From Burkholderiales bacterium (GTDB taxonomy: Bacteria; Pseudomonadota; Gammaproteobacteria; Burkholderiales; SG8-39), in assembly GCA_014860395.1 (NCBI GenBank), contig JACZJU010000048.1, forward strand, positions 1 through 64,000: a DNA stretch of 64,000 bases. The letters run 5' to 3'. The notes beneath the pieces were generated by a model, which was given only the letters and a program-made list of their open reading frames with translations, made no database searches and was not told where the DNA came from. Within the stretch, counting starts at the first letter, position 1. The number at the start of each line of letters is the position of its first letter. The position numbers and the translations under genes are program-made. Shown one piece after another: positions 1 to 11,392 of the stretch.

Positions 1-1022
1 TGGGCACGCCCGATGCGCCGACGCGCGCGGCAGTGCGCCGCTACCTGAAGGAATTCCTCTCCGATTCACGCGTGGTCGAAATTCCGCGGCCGCTGTGGTG
101 GCTGATTCTGAACGGCGTGATCCTCAATCTTCGGCCGGCCACATCGGCGGCGAAGTATGCGCAGATATGGGAACCCGAAGGATCTCCGCTCATGGTGCAT
201 ACCGAGCGCCAGACTAAGCTCCTGCGCGGTTACCTGGGCGCACAGGGCCGCTCAGATCTGGTCGTTGACTTCGCCATGCGCTACGGCAAGCCTTCGATAC
301 CCTCGGCGCTCGAGCGTCTGAAGCAGCAGCGCTGCGAACGCGTTCTGGTCCTCCCTCTGTATCCCCAATATGCCGCCAGCACCACCGCGACCGCCTTGGA
401 TGCCGTCTCCGATTGCCTTCGGCGCACCCGCAACATTCCCGAACTGCGCATGGTCAAGCACTTTCACGACCACCCTGCCTACATCGCAGCGCTGGCGGAG
501 GGCGTGCGCAAGCACTGGGAGCAACATGGCAGACCGGATAAGCTGCTGATGAGTTTCCACGGACTGCCGCGCTTCACCCTGGACCGCGGCGATCCTTACC
601 ACTGCGAATGCCAGAAGACCGCACGCCTGCTGGCAGAGGCGCTGGGTCTGGCGCCGGAACAATACCAACTCAGCTTCCAGTCGCGCTTTGGCCGCGCCGA
701 GTGGCTCCAGCCCTATACCGCTGCGACGCTGGCGCAATGGGGCAAACAGGGTGTGCGCCGCGTCGATGTGATCTGCCCCGGATTCGTCGCCGATTGCCTG
801 GAGACACTGGAGGAGATCGGCATGGAGGGCAGGGCCGATTTTCTCAAGTCCGGCGGCAAGGAATTCCACGCCGTCCCCTGCCTCAACGAAAGCGACGCCT
901 GGATCCGGGCGCTGGCGCAGATCGCCGATGAGCACCTGCGCGGCTGGGGCGAGCCTGCCCCGGATGCACGAGCGCTCGAGCGCTCGTGCGAGCGCGCAAA
1001 GGCGCTGGGCGCACCGTCCTAG
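1..1022 (+). CDS. hemH: Ferrochelatase, 5' truncated by window start
   Basis: Frame from nt 3 reads [26 protein letters not shown]...[10 protein letters not shown]...LLMSFHGLP, matching ferrochelatase family motifs; the true start lies before nt 1. Confidence 0.95.
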   Translation, partial: GTPDAPTRAAVRRYLKEFLSDSRVVEIPRPLWWLILNGVILNLRPATSAAKYAQIWEPEGSPLMVHTERQTKLLRGYLGAQGRSDLVVDFAMRYGKPSIPSALERLKQQRCERVLVLPLYPQYAASTTATALDAVSDCLRRTRNIPELRMVKHFHDHPAYIAALAEGVRKHWEQHGRPDKLLMSFHGLPRFTLDRGDPYHCECQKTARLLAEALGLAPEQYQLSFQSRFGRAEWLQPYTAATLAQWGKQGVRRVDVICPGFVADCLETLEEIGMEGRADFLKSGGKEFHAVPCLNESDAWIRALAQIADEHLRGWGEPAPDARALERSCERAKALGAPS

Positions 1023-1123
1023 AACCGGACAGGCCGCGCGGCCGCGACGCTTCCGCAGCCGCCCCCCGCCCCCTGCGGCGGCCGCGGGCATACTCGCTTT
1101 GGATCACCCAATCGCGCTCCCCA

Positions 1124-1151
1124 CTTGAAATGCCCTGACTTGCCCCCATAT
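1124..1151 (+). promoter_or_regulatory. Sigma-32 (RpoH) type heat-shock promoter upstream of grpE
   Basis: CTTGAAA (1124-1130), 13 nt spacer, CCCCATAT (1144-1151); matches consensus CTTGAAA-N11-16-CCCCATnT. Confidence 0.85.
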
Positions 1152-1184
1152 CTCGAAAGGTTATTGGAAGACTAGAGGCAAGTG

Positions 1185-1748
1185 ATGGCTGATCAAGAAC
1201 CTGATTATTCCGAAGCCGCCGCGGGGTCCGAGAACACCGCCGCGTCTGCAAGTGCTGGGGGGGCCGAAGCGAAGGGAGAAACTGCACCTGATCTGGAGGA
1301 GCAGTTGCGCCTGGCCGAGCAAAAGGCACAGGAACACCTGGACGCCTGGCTGCGCGCCAAGGCCGAAACTGAAAACCTGCGCAAACGCGCCCAAGCCGAC
1401 ATCGCGAGCGCGCACAAGTATGGCGTGGAAAACCTCGCCGAAGCACTGTTGCCTGTGCGCGACAGCCTGGAGGCAGCACTGGCGATCGAAAATATCACCC
1501 TGGAGAGCTTGAAAAGCGGCGTGGAACTGACCCTGAAGCAGCTCAACGCCGTGTTCGAAAAGGCCAGCCTCAGGGAAATCAATCCGGTCAACGAGAAATT
1601 CGACCCGCACAAGCACCAGGCCATGACCATGGTGGAGCACGCGGGTGAGCCCAACCAGGTGGTGGATGTGATGCAGAAGGGCTATCTGCTGCACGACCGG
1701 GTCATCCGCCCGGCCCTGGTGACGGTTTCGAAGGCAAAAGACGCTTGA
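1185..1748 (+). CDS. grpE: Nucleotide exchange factor GrpE
   Basis: ORF with GrpE motifs ([24 protein letters not shown]); directly upstream of dnaK. Confidence 0.95.
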   Translation: MADQEPDYSEAAAGSENTAASASAGGAEAKGETAPDLEEQLRLAEQKAQEHLDAWLRAKAETENLRKRAQADIASAHKYGVENLAEALLPVRDSLEAALAIENITLESLKSGVELTLKQLNAVFEKASLREINPVNEKFDPHKHQAMTMVEHAGEPNQVVDVMQKGYLLHDRVIRPALVTVSKAKDA

Positions 1749-1771
1749 AGCACAGCCATTTAACCCCATAT
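1744..1771 (+). promoter_or_regulatory. Sigma-32 type promoter for dnaK
   Basis: CTTGAAG (1744-1750) overlapping the grpE stop, 13 nt spacer, CCCCATAT (1764-1771). Confidence 0.85.
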
Positions 1772-1809
1772 CTCTGATAAGTATTTCATTTTTTACCGAG
1801 GAACACACT

Positions 1810-3735
<1,926 letters not shown>

Positions 3736-3830
3736 GGCGTGAGCAGCAAGGCGATGGGGGTGAGGAATGATAACCTCGCCCCTTTTGCCGTTGCCTCCCA
3801 GCTCCTAACCCATCACTGCTCTCGGAATTT

Positions 3831-4958
3831 ATGGCAAAGCGCGACTACTACGAAATACTGGGCGTCAATCGCGACGCGGACGACAACGCGATCAAGAAAG
3901 CCTATCGCAAGCTCGCAATGAAACACCATCCGGACCGCAATCCGGATGACAAGAGCAAAGGCGCCGATGAGAAGTTCAAGGAGGCGAAGGAAGCCTACGA
4001 GGTGCTCTCCGATGCCGACAAGCGCGCCGCCTACGACCGTTACGGCCATGCGGGCGTTGACCCCTCCGTAGGGGCCGGGGCGCAGGGCGCCGGTTTTTCC
4101 AATTTCGCCGATGCATTCGGCGACATCTTCGGCGACATTTTCGGCCAGGCGCGCGGCGGGCGGTCGAACGTCTACCGCGGCGCCGATCTTCGTTACAACC
4201 TCGAGATCTCGCTGGAGTCAGCGGCGCACGGCACCGAGACCAAGATACGCATTCCGACCATGGATGAATGCACGACCTGCCATGGCTCGGGGGCGAAGCC
4301 GGGAACGCAGCCGAAGATGTGCCCGACCTGCAACGGCCAGGGCCAAGTGCGCATGCAGCAGGGATTCTTCTCCATCCAGCAGGCCTGCCCCAAGTGCCAC
4401 GGAACAGGGAAGGTCATATCCGACCCCTGCCCCACCTGTCAGGGCGCCGGGCGCGTGAAGCAACACAAGACCCTGTCGGTAAAAATACCGGCGGGCGTGG
4501 ACGAAGGCGACCGCATTCGCTTGAGCGGCGAGGGAGAGCACGGTGTTAATGGCGGTCCGCCGGGCGACCTGTACGTGCAGCTGCACCTGAAACCGCATGC
4601 GGTGTTCCAGCGCGATCACGACGACCTGCACTGCGAGATGCCTATCAGCTTCACCGTTGCTGCCCTGGGCGGGGAAATCGAAATCCCGACGCTGTCTGGC
4701 TCTGCCAGAATCAAGATTCCGGCCGAAACCCAGAGCGGCAAGATTTTTCGCCTGCGCGGCAAGGGCATCAAGGGGGTGCGCAGCCATGCCCATGGCGACC
4801 TCATGTGCCATGTGGTGGTCGAGACGCCGGTGCACCTGACGGAGCGGCAAAAGGAACTTTTGCGCGAGCTGGAAACGATCAACGTGACGGATTCCGACCG
4901 CCACAACCCGCGCGCCAAATCCTGGATGGACAAGGTCAAAGAATTCTTTGCGGAATAG
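3831..4958 (+). CDS. dnaJ: Chaperone DnaJ (Hsp40)
   Basis: J-domain HPDRNPD, G-rich region, four CxxCxGxG zinc motifs. Confidence 0.99.
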   Translation: MAKRDYYEILGVNRDADDNAIKKAYRKLAMKHHPDRNPDDKSKGADEKFKEAKEAYEVLSDADKRAAYDRYGHAGVDPSVGAGAQGAGFSNFADAFGDIFGDIFGQARGGRSNVYRGADLRYNLEISLESAAHGTETKIRIPTMDECTTCHGSGAKPGTQPKMCPTCNGQGQVRMQQGFFSIQQACPKCHGTGKVISDPCPTCQGAGRVKQHKTLSVKIPAGVDEGDRIRLSGEGEHGVNGGPPGDLYVQLHLKPHAVFQRDHDDLHCEMPISFTVAALGGEIEIPTLSGSARIKIPAETQSGKIFRLRGKGIKGVRSHAHGDLMCHVVVETPVHLTERQKELLRELETINVTDSDRHNPRAKSWMDKVKEFFAE

Positions 4959-5010
4959 CAAGGAATTCGCGATGCGCGGGACGATACGTCGTGCTGCGGC
5001 GATAGAGCTT

Positions 5011-5191
5011 GCGCGGACGGCGGCCCGTCCGCGCGGATCATCGATTGTGCACGGATGAAAAGCGCATCCGTGCACAATCGATGATCTTGTATAAAAGCCC
5101 CGCAACCGCCTTTGCTTTTATCCATAACCGCGTTTTCTGTACGGATGCGTATTTATCCGTACAGAAAACGCGGTTGGCGCGCGCAGCGCGC
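5011..5191 (+). repeat. Composite palindromic element, copy 1 (order A-B-E-C-D)
   Basis: Hairpin A 5011-5034 (10 bp stem); B 5036-5057/5065-5086 (22 bp perfect); E 5091-5098/5114-5121 (8 bp); C 5126-5146/5155-5175 (21 bp perfect); D 5177-5182/5186-5191 (6 bp). Confidence 0.95.
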
Positions 5192-5228
5192 AAATCCACC
5201 GGTTGAACTAAATAACGCCGGAAAAAAC

Positions 5229-6659
5229 TCAGGCCCGGCGCCAGGTCGTCCCCTGTGGTGTGTCCTCGAGAACGATGCCGCCGGCGAGCAACTCCTCCCT
5301 AATGCGGTCGGCTTCGGCGTAGTTCTTCGCTTTCTTTGCGGCTGCGCGCGCTTCAATCTGCTTGTGTATCTTCTCCTCCATCGGGCCTACCGCGGCTTGC
5401 TGCGCGCTTCCCTGCGCTATCGGCGCACCGGGCGCCGGGGCAACTGTCAGCGTGCGCCCTTGAAGGAATTCTGTCGGATTCCGGCCAAGCAGACCCAGTA
5501 TCCCGCCCAGAGCTTGAAGCGAACCCGCGGCGTTCGCGGACTTCGTTCGATTTACTTCGGCCGCCAGCTCGAACAACACCGCGACGGCCTCCGGCGTATT
5601 GAAATCGTCGTCCATCGCAACACTGAAGCGGCCGGCGTGGTCCTCATTCCAGTCGATCGCCGTCGCCTGCGGCGGAACATTCTTGAGAGCCGTGTACAGG
5701 CGCGTAAGCGCGCCCTTTGCGTCGTCCAGGTGCTTGTCTGAATAGTTCAGCGGACTACGGTAATGCGCGCGCAGAATGAAAAACCGAACCACCTCGGCGT
5801 CGTACTGCTTCAGTACCTCGCGAATGGTGAAGAAGTTGCCGAGCGACTTGGACATCTTCTCGTCGTCGACGCGCACAAACCCATTGTGCATCCAGTAGTT
5901 CACGAAAGCATTGCCGTGCGCGCCCTCCGACTGCGCAATTTCGTTCTCGTGATGGGGGAACTGCAGGTCCTGGCCGCCGCCGTGGATGTCGAAATGCGCG
6001 CCGAGCAGCTTGCACGACATGGCCGAGCACTCGATGTGCCAGCCCGGCCGTCCTTCGCCCCATGGTGACGCCCATGCCGGCTCACCCGCCTTCGCGCGTT
6101 TCCAAAGAACGAAGTCGAGCGGGTCGTGCTTGCTCGGATCGGCTTCCACGCGTTCGCCCGCGCGCAATTCGTCCAGCGTCTTGCCAGAGAGCTTGCCGTA
6201 GCCGGGAAATTTGCGCACGGCGTAATTGACGTCGCCGCTCCCCGCCTGGTAGGCCAGCCCCTTGGCCTGCAGCTTCTTGATCATATCCAGCATACCGTCA
6301 ATATGCTGGGTGGCGCGCGGCTGGTAGTCGGGCTTTTGCACTCCCAGGGCCGCGGCATCCTCGTCCATGTACGCGATGAAGCGCGCGGTGAGTTCGCCAA
6401 TGCTCTCGCCGTTTTCGACGGCGCGGCGGATGATCTTGTCGTCGATGTCGGTAATGTTGCGCACGTAGGTCACGCCAAACCCCGAGGCGCGCAGCCAGCG
6501 CTGCACCATGTCGAACACGACCAATACGCGCGCATGGCCCAGGTGGCAGTAGTCGTAAACGGTCATGCCGCATACGTACATGCGCACCTTGCCCGGCTCG
6601 ATCGGGACAAAATCCTGCTTGCTGCGGGCAAGGGTGTTATATATCTTCAGCATGCGCAA
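5229..6659 (-). CDS. cysS: Cysteinyl-tRNA synthetase
   Basis: [18 protein letters not shown] and KMSKSLGN motifs. Confidence 0.98.
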   Translation of the reverse strand: MRMLKIYNTLARSKQDFVPIEPGKVRMYVCGMTVYDYCHLGHARVLVVFDMVQRWLRASGFGVTYVRNITDIDDKIIRRAVENGESIGELTARFIAYMDEDAAALGVQKPDYQPRATQHIDGMLDMIKKLQAKGLAYQAGSGDVNYAVRKFPGYGKLSGKTLDELRAGERVEADPSKHDPLDFVLWKRAKAGEPAWASPWGEGRPGWHIECSAMSCKLLGAHFDIHGGGQDLQFPHHENEIAQSEGAHGNAFVNYWMHNGFVRVDDEKMSKSLGNFFTIREVLKQYDAEVVRFFILRAHYRSPLNYSDKHLDDAKGALTRLYTALKNVPPQATAIDWNEDHAGRFSVAMDDDFNTPEAVAVLFELAAEVNRTKSANAAGSLQALGGILGLLGRNPTEFLQGRTLTVAPAPGAPIAQGSAQQAAVGPMEEKIHKQIEARAAAKKAKNYAEADRIREELLAGGIVLEDTPQGTTWRRA

Positions 6660-6818
6660 AAAGCGGCCGGAATGCGTTCGGTTGCGCCGCGCATTCGGCG
6701 GGAAGGCGGCGACGCCGCCAAAGCTCCGGCAGGGGCCTTTATCGTCTCTATTGTGGAGGTTAGGGTGTTCTTGTTAGAATGCAAGGCTAACTTTAATGGC
6801 GTCAGAAAGTATATCACA

Positions 6819-7871
6819 ATGCACACCCTCGTTCTCCGCATCGCCTTCGCCTTCAGCCTTGCTTTGGCCGCTGCCGCCGTCCATGCCGACGAGCTGCAGG
6901 ACATCAATCGCATGATGAAGCAGGGCCAGTTGCCGCAGTCCCTGGAACGCGTCGACAAGTACCTCGCCGGCAAGCCGCGCGACGCGCAGGGACGCTTCCT
7001 GAAGGGCCTGATTCTGACGGAGATGAACCGCCCGAACGAGGCAATCCAGGTGTTTCAGAAGCTGTCGGAGGACTACCCCGAATTGCCCGAGCCGTACAAC
7101 AATCTGGCGGTCCTGTACGCCTCGCAGGGCCAGTACGACAAGGCCAGAGCCGCGCTGGAGAGTTCCATACGCACGCATCCCAGCTACGCCACCGCGCACG
7201 AGAACCTGGGAGATATTTACGCCAAGCTCGCCAGCCAGGCTTACGACAAAGCCCTGCAACTCGACTCCTCGAACACAGGCGCCAAAACCAAGCTGGCCAT
7301 GATAGGCGAATTGATCAGCGGCGGGACGCGCAGCCCCCGCACCGCCGCAAGCCCGGAACCAGCCAAGTCGGTGGAGGCCGCCCCGACCAAGGCAACCGAT
7401 TCCGGCAAGACCAGCGTAGTTGCGAGCGCCAAATCGGGCGCGGAGACCAGCGCAACCGAACCTAAGACCGCAAAACCCCAGACTGCGGAGACCAAGGCTA
7501 CCGAGCCCAAAGCCGCCGCAAGTAAGGACGCCGAAACCGACGAACTCATCAAGACCGTGCAGGCCTGGGCCAGTGCCTGGTCGAAGCAAGATGTGCCCGG
7601 CTACCTCGCGCACTATGCCAAGGACTTCAAGACGCCCAAAGGCGAGTCGCGCGGCGACTGGGAAAAACTGCGCAAGCAGCGCGTCAGCGCGCCGAAGAAG
7701 ATCGAAGTCGAGATAAAGTCACCCAAAGTCAGCATTAACGGCGACAACACGGCCACCGTAAGCTTCTACCAGGTCTACCGGTCCAATATAATCAAGGCCT
7801 CGGGAACTAAAACCCTGGACATGGTCAAAAGCAATGACAAGTGGCTAATACGTGAAGAGCGAGTCAACTAA
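6819..7871 (+). CDS. TPR-repeat exported protein with C-terminal NTF2/Cds6-like domain
   Basis: Signal peptide MHTLVLRIAFAFSLALAAAAVHA, TPR repeats, A/T/K/E-rich linker, C-terminal YLAHYAKDF...WLIREERV domain. Confidence 0.85.
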   Translation: MHTLVLRIAFAFSLALAAAAVHADELQDINRMMKQGQLPQSLERVDKYLAGKPRDAQGRFLKGLILTEMNRPNEAIQVFQKLSEDYPELPEPYNNLAVLYASQGQYDKARAALESSIRTHPSYATAHENLGDIYAKLASQAYDKALQLDSSNTGAKTKLAMIGELISGGTRSPRTAASPEPAKSVEAAPTKATDSGKTSVVASAKSGAETSATEPKTAKPQTAETKATEPKAAASKDAETDELIKTVQAWASAWSKQDVPGYLAHYAKDFKTPKGESRGDWEKLRKQRVSAPKKIEVEIKSPKVSINGDNTATVSFYQVYRSNIIKASGTKTLDMVKSNDKWLIREERVN

Positions 7872-7874
7872 TTG

Positions 7875-9068
7875 ATGCAGTTGCGGCGCGGGTTATCGAA
7901 TACATTACTTGCCGGAGCGCTGGGTCTCGCCAGCGCCGTCTTCATTTCACCGCCGTCTGCTCAGGCAGACGAAAGCACTGACGATCAGCTGGGGAAGGTG
8001 TTCGAGGAAATCGAAAGCAACCACCTCGATCTGGCACTCAAGCACGTTGAGGCTTTGCTCCGGGCCAAACCCAATTTTCGCCTGGCCTACCTGATCAAAG
8101 GCGACCTGCTGCTGGCCCGTGGCCGTGCAATCAAGGCCTTCGGCAATGCCCCTCAAGGTACGAGCGCGCGGCTCGACGACCTGCGCGCCGAGGCGCTGGT
8201 CCGCCTGCACGCCTACCGCGACCGACCATCGCAGGACCGGGTGCCGCGCTACCTGATGCAGATGCGCCAAGATCAACGCTACGCCATCGTAGTCGACAAC
8301 AAACGCTCGCGCCTGTACCTTTACCAGAATGAGAACGGCCGGCCGCGCTTCGTCGCCGATTATTACATCAGCATTGGCAAACGCGGCGGGGAGAAAACGC
8401 GCGAAGGCGATGACAAGACGCCAGTAGGCGTGTATCACGTCACGGCCAGCCTGCCGCGGAACAAACTCTCCGATCTATATGGCAGCGGCGCCTTTCCCAT
8501 CAGCTATCCCAACGAATGGGATAAGCGCCACGGCAGGAACGGCCATGGCATTTGGCTGCACGGCACGCCCAGCGATACCTACAGCCGCGCCCCGCGCGCC
8601 AGCAACGGCTGCGTGGTACTGGCCAACGCAGACCTGGACGCATTGTCCAAGAAGCTGCAAATCGGGCTCACGCCGGTGATTATCAGCGAACAGATCGAAT
8701 GGCTTTCGCTGGATGACTGGAATGCCGAGCGCAATGCGCTCAATGCGGAAATCGAGAGCTGGCGCAGCGACTGGGAAAGCCTGGATACCGAACGCTATCT
8801 GACCCACTACTCGAGCAAGTTTTCCGCCGACAATCAGAACTTCTCTGAATGGGGAAGACACAAGCGCCTGGTCAACAGCGGCAAGAGCTGGATCAAGCTG
8901 AAACTGTCCAATTTCAGCATGTTCCGCAATCCCGGCAAGGAGGAACTGGTAGTCGTGACCTTCGACCAGGACTACCGCTCGAACAACTTGATCAACACGA
9001 TGAAGAAACGCCAGTACTGGACCAAAGAAGGCGGCAAATGGCGCATCATCTACGAGGGCGCGGGCTAG
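7875..9068 (+). CDS. L,D-transpeptidase (YkuD/ErfK type) with C-terminal NTF2/Cds6-like domain
   Basis: HGxx...SNGCVVL catalytic motif (GIWLHGTPSDTYSRAPRASNGCVVL); C-terminal domain resembles that of the upstream ORF. Confidence 0.9.
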   Translation: MQLRRGLSNTLLAGALGLASAVFISPPSAQADESTDDQLGKVFEEIESNHLDLALKHVEALLRAKPNFRLAYLIKGDLLLARGRAIKAFGNAPQGTSARLDDLRAEALVRLHAYRDRPSQDRVPRYLMQMRQDQRYAIVVDNKRSRLYLYQNENGRPRFVADYYISIGKRGGEKTREGDDKTPVGVYHVTASLPRNKLSDLYGSGAFPISYPNEWDKRHGRNGHGIWLHGTPSDTYSRAPRASNGCVVLANADLDALSKKLQIGLTPVIISEQIEWLSLDDWNAERNALNAEIESWRSDWESLDTERYLTHYSSKFSADNQNFSEWGRHKRLVNSGKSWIKLKLSNFSMFRNPGKEELVVVTFDQDYRSNNLINTMKKRQYWTKEGGKWRIIYEGAG

Positions 9069-9206
9069 TCGTCCCCGTCCACAGGCCGGTACAAACCAGT
9101 CAGCGCAAAACGCGCAGAAAACCGGACTTGGTCTTTTGTGCCCCCCTTCCGCGTTTGTCGCGGTCGTGACCGCTGTATATCCGAATTGAAAAGAAGGGCT
9201 AGAAAC

Positions 9207-9782
9207 ATGCGCTCGTTTCAGTTTCTGATTTTGGGCATCCTGCTTTGGTCGGCGCAGGCATTTGCCGCCAACCCGCTAGTCGAAATGAAGACCAGCGCCG
9301 GCGCCATACGCATCGAGCTCTATCCCGACAAGGCGCCGAAAACGGTGGCGAACTTCCTGCGATATGTAAAAGACGGCTACTATGACGGCCTGGTCTTTCA
9401 CCGCGTCATCGACGGCTTCATGATCCAGGGCGGCGGCTTTTTTCCGGATCTCAGTGAAAAGAAAGGCGCCCGCCCGCCGATCGAGAACGAGGCCGGCAAC
9501 GGGCTGAAGAACGAGGTCGGCACTGTCGCGATGGCACGCACGCGCGACCCAAATTCGGCCACAGCGCAGTTTTTCATCAATGTCGCCGACAACGCCCCCC
9601 TCAACTTTCGCGACCCCAGCCCAGACGGAATCGGCTACGCCGTTTTTGGCAAGGTGACCCAGGGCATGGAGGTGGTGATGCGCATCGCGCACACGCCTAC
9701 CGGTCCGGGCGGCCCTTTTGCCAAGGACGTGCCGCGGCAGCCGGTCGTCATCCAATCCCTCACCCTCATTAACGACAAATAG
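9207..9782 (+). CDS. ppiA: Periplasmic peptidyl-prolyl cis-trans isomerase (cyclophilin)
   Basis: Signal peptide plus cyclophilin motifs [24 protein letters not shown]. Confidence 0.93.
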   Translation: MRSFQFLILGILLWSAQAFAANPLVEMKTSAGAIRIELYPDKAPKTVANFLRYVKDGYYDGLVFHRVIDGFMIQGGGFFPDLSEKKGARPPIENEAGNGLKNEVGTVAMARTRDPNSATAQFFINVADNAPLNFRDPSPDGIGYAVFGKVTQGMEVVMRIAHTPTGPGGPFAKDVPRQPVVIQSLTLINDK

Positions 9783-9792
9783 CGAGCCCATC

Positions 9793-10284
9793 ATGGTCAA
9801 ATTGCACACCAACCACGGCACTATCACCCTCGAACTCAACGCCGCCAAGGCCCCAAAAACGGTGGAGAATTTTCTCGCCTACGTGGCGAGCGGGCATTAC
9901 GACAACACCGTGTTCCATCGCGTAATCGACGGTTTCATGATCCAGGGCGGAGGCTTCGAGCCGGGCATGAAGCAAAAGCCGACGCAGGCACAGATAGAGA
10001 ACGAAGCGGCCAACGGCCTCAAGAACGAGCGCTACACCGTCGCCATGGCGCGAACTTCCGACCCGCACTCAGCCAGCGCCCAGTTTTTCATCAACGTCAA
10101 GGACAACAGCTTCCTCAACCATACCGCGCCGACGCCGCAGGGCTGGGGCTATTGCGTGTTCGGCAAAGTGGTCGAGGGCATGGACGTGGTGGACAAAATC
10201 AAGGCCGTCAAAACCGGCAGCCGCGGCGGTCATCAGGATGTCCCCGCCGAAGATGTGGTAGTGGAACGCGCCGAGGCGGTATGA
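9793..10284 (+). CDS. ppiB: Cytoplasmic peptidyl-prolyl cis-trans isomerase (cyclophilin)
   Basis: Cyclophilin motifs, no signal peptide, adjacent to ppiA. Confidence 0.95.
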   Translation: MVKLHTNHGTITLELNAAKAPKTVENFLAYVASGHYDNTVFHRVIDGFMIQGGGFEPGMKQKPTQAQIENEAANGLKNERYTVAMARTSDPHSASAQFFINVKDNSFLNHTAPTPQGWGYCVFGKVVEGMDVVDKIKAVKTGSRGGHQDVPAEDVVVERAEAV

Positions 10285-10384
10285 ACACGGGGACGGCGCG
10301 CAGCATCCAGGGCGCGCGTCCCCGGCAGGCTAGCTAGCTAGCGATCGATTCTATCCGCGTTCTGCGCCCCGCCCGGCGGTCCGC

Positions 10385-11113
10385 TTGAGCACCCTCTTCA
10401 TTTCCGACCTGCACCTTTGCTCCGGCCGCTCACAGAGTAACCGTTGCTTCTTCGGTTTTCTCGAAAGTGAGGCACACAGCGCGGACGCTCTTTACATCCT
10501 CGGCGACCTGTTCGAGTATTGGGTCGGCGACGACGATCTGGACGACCCGTTCAACTCCACTGTGGTCGCCGCCCTCGCCCGCCTGGTCGCAAGCGGAGTC
10601 CCAACTTACCTGATGCATGGCAACCGCGATTTCGTCATCGGCGAGGCGTTTGCGCGTGCCAGCGGGGTCACGCTGCTGCCGGATCCCACTTTGATCGAGC
10701 TGCACGGGCAAGCGGTGCTGCTGATGCACGGCGACACCCTGTGCACCCTCGATCTGGAATACCAGGCGTTCCGGCGCGAAGCGCGCAGCCAGACCTGGAT
10801 CAGCAATCTCCTGCACCAACCCCTCGCGCAACGCAAGGCCGCGGTCGAAGCGCTGCGTCGTAAAAGCGAGCAGGAGAAGCGCGGCAAGCCGGCCGAAATC
10901 ATGGACGTCGCGCCGGCCGAAGTCGAGGCTGTCTTGCGCCGCTACGGCTATCCGCGGCTGATCCACGGCCATACCCACCGTCCCGCCCGCCACGTACACA
11001 GAGTCGACGGCCATGTCTGCGAGCGCTGGGTGCTGGCGGATTGGTATCATGGCGGCAGCTATCTCGTCTGCGACGAATCCGGCTGCCGCGCGGTGCAACT
11101 GAGCGGAACCTAA
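10385..11113 (+). CDS. lpxH: UDP-2,3-diacylglucosamine diphosphatase
   Basis: Metallophosphoesterase motifs ISDLHL, GDLFEYWVGDD, HGNRDF, HGHTHRP. Confidence 0.95.
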   Translation: MSTLFISDLHLCSGRSQSNRCFFGFLESEAHSADALYILGDLFEYWVGDDDLDDPFNSTVVAALARLVASGVPTYLMHGNRDFVIGEAFARASGVTLLPDPTLIELHGQAVLLMHGDTLCTLDLEYQAFRREARSQTWISNLLHQPLAQRKAAVEALRRKSEQEKRGKPAEIMDVAPAEVEAVLRRYGYPRLIHGHTHRPARHVHRVDGHVCERWVLADWYHGGSYLVCDESGCRAVQLSGT

Positions 11114-11141
11114 GAACTCGTTGCATACGGCGAAAGACCTA

Positions 11142-11320
11142 GCGCGCTACGCGCGCCAACCGTGTTTTCTGTACGGATGAAAAGCACATCCGTACAGAAA
11201 ACACGGTTATGAGTTTAAGCTAGGACGGGGTTACCTTTATACGAGATCGCGAAATACGCACGGATACGCTTTTCATCCGTGCGTATTTCGCGATCCGCGC
11301 GGACGGCTTTTCGTCCGCGC
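11142..11320 (-). repeat. Composite palindromic element, copy 2 (reverse orientation D-C-E-B-A)
   Basis: D 11142-11156; C 11158-11179/11187-11208 (22 bp perfect); B 11245-11265/11275-11295 (21 bp perfect); A 11297-11305/11312-11320 (9 bp). Confidence 0.95.
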
Positions 11321-11392
11321 AAAGAAGACTCTGTAACGGACGCGATTCCAGTCGCACGTATGAAAGCCGCGGCGGCTTTCACTGTTACCATT

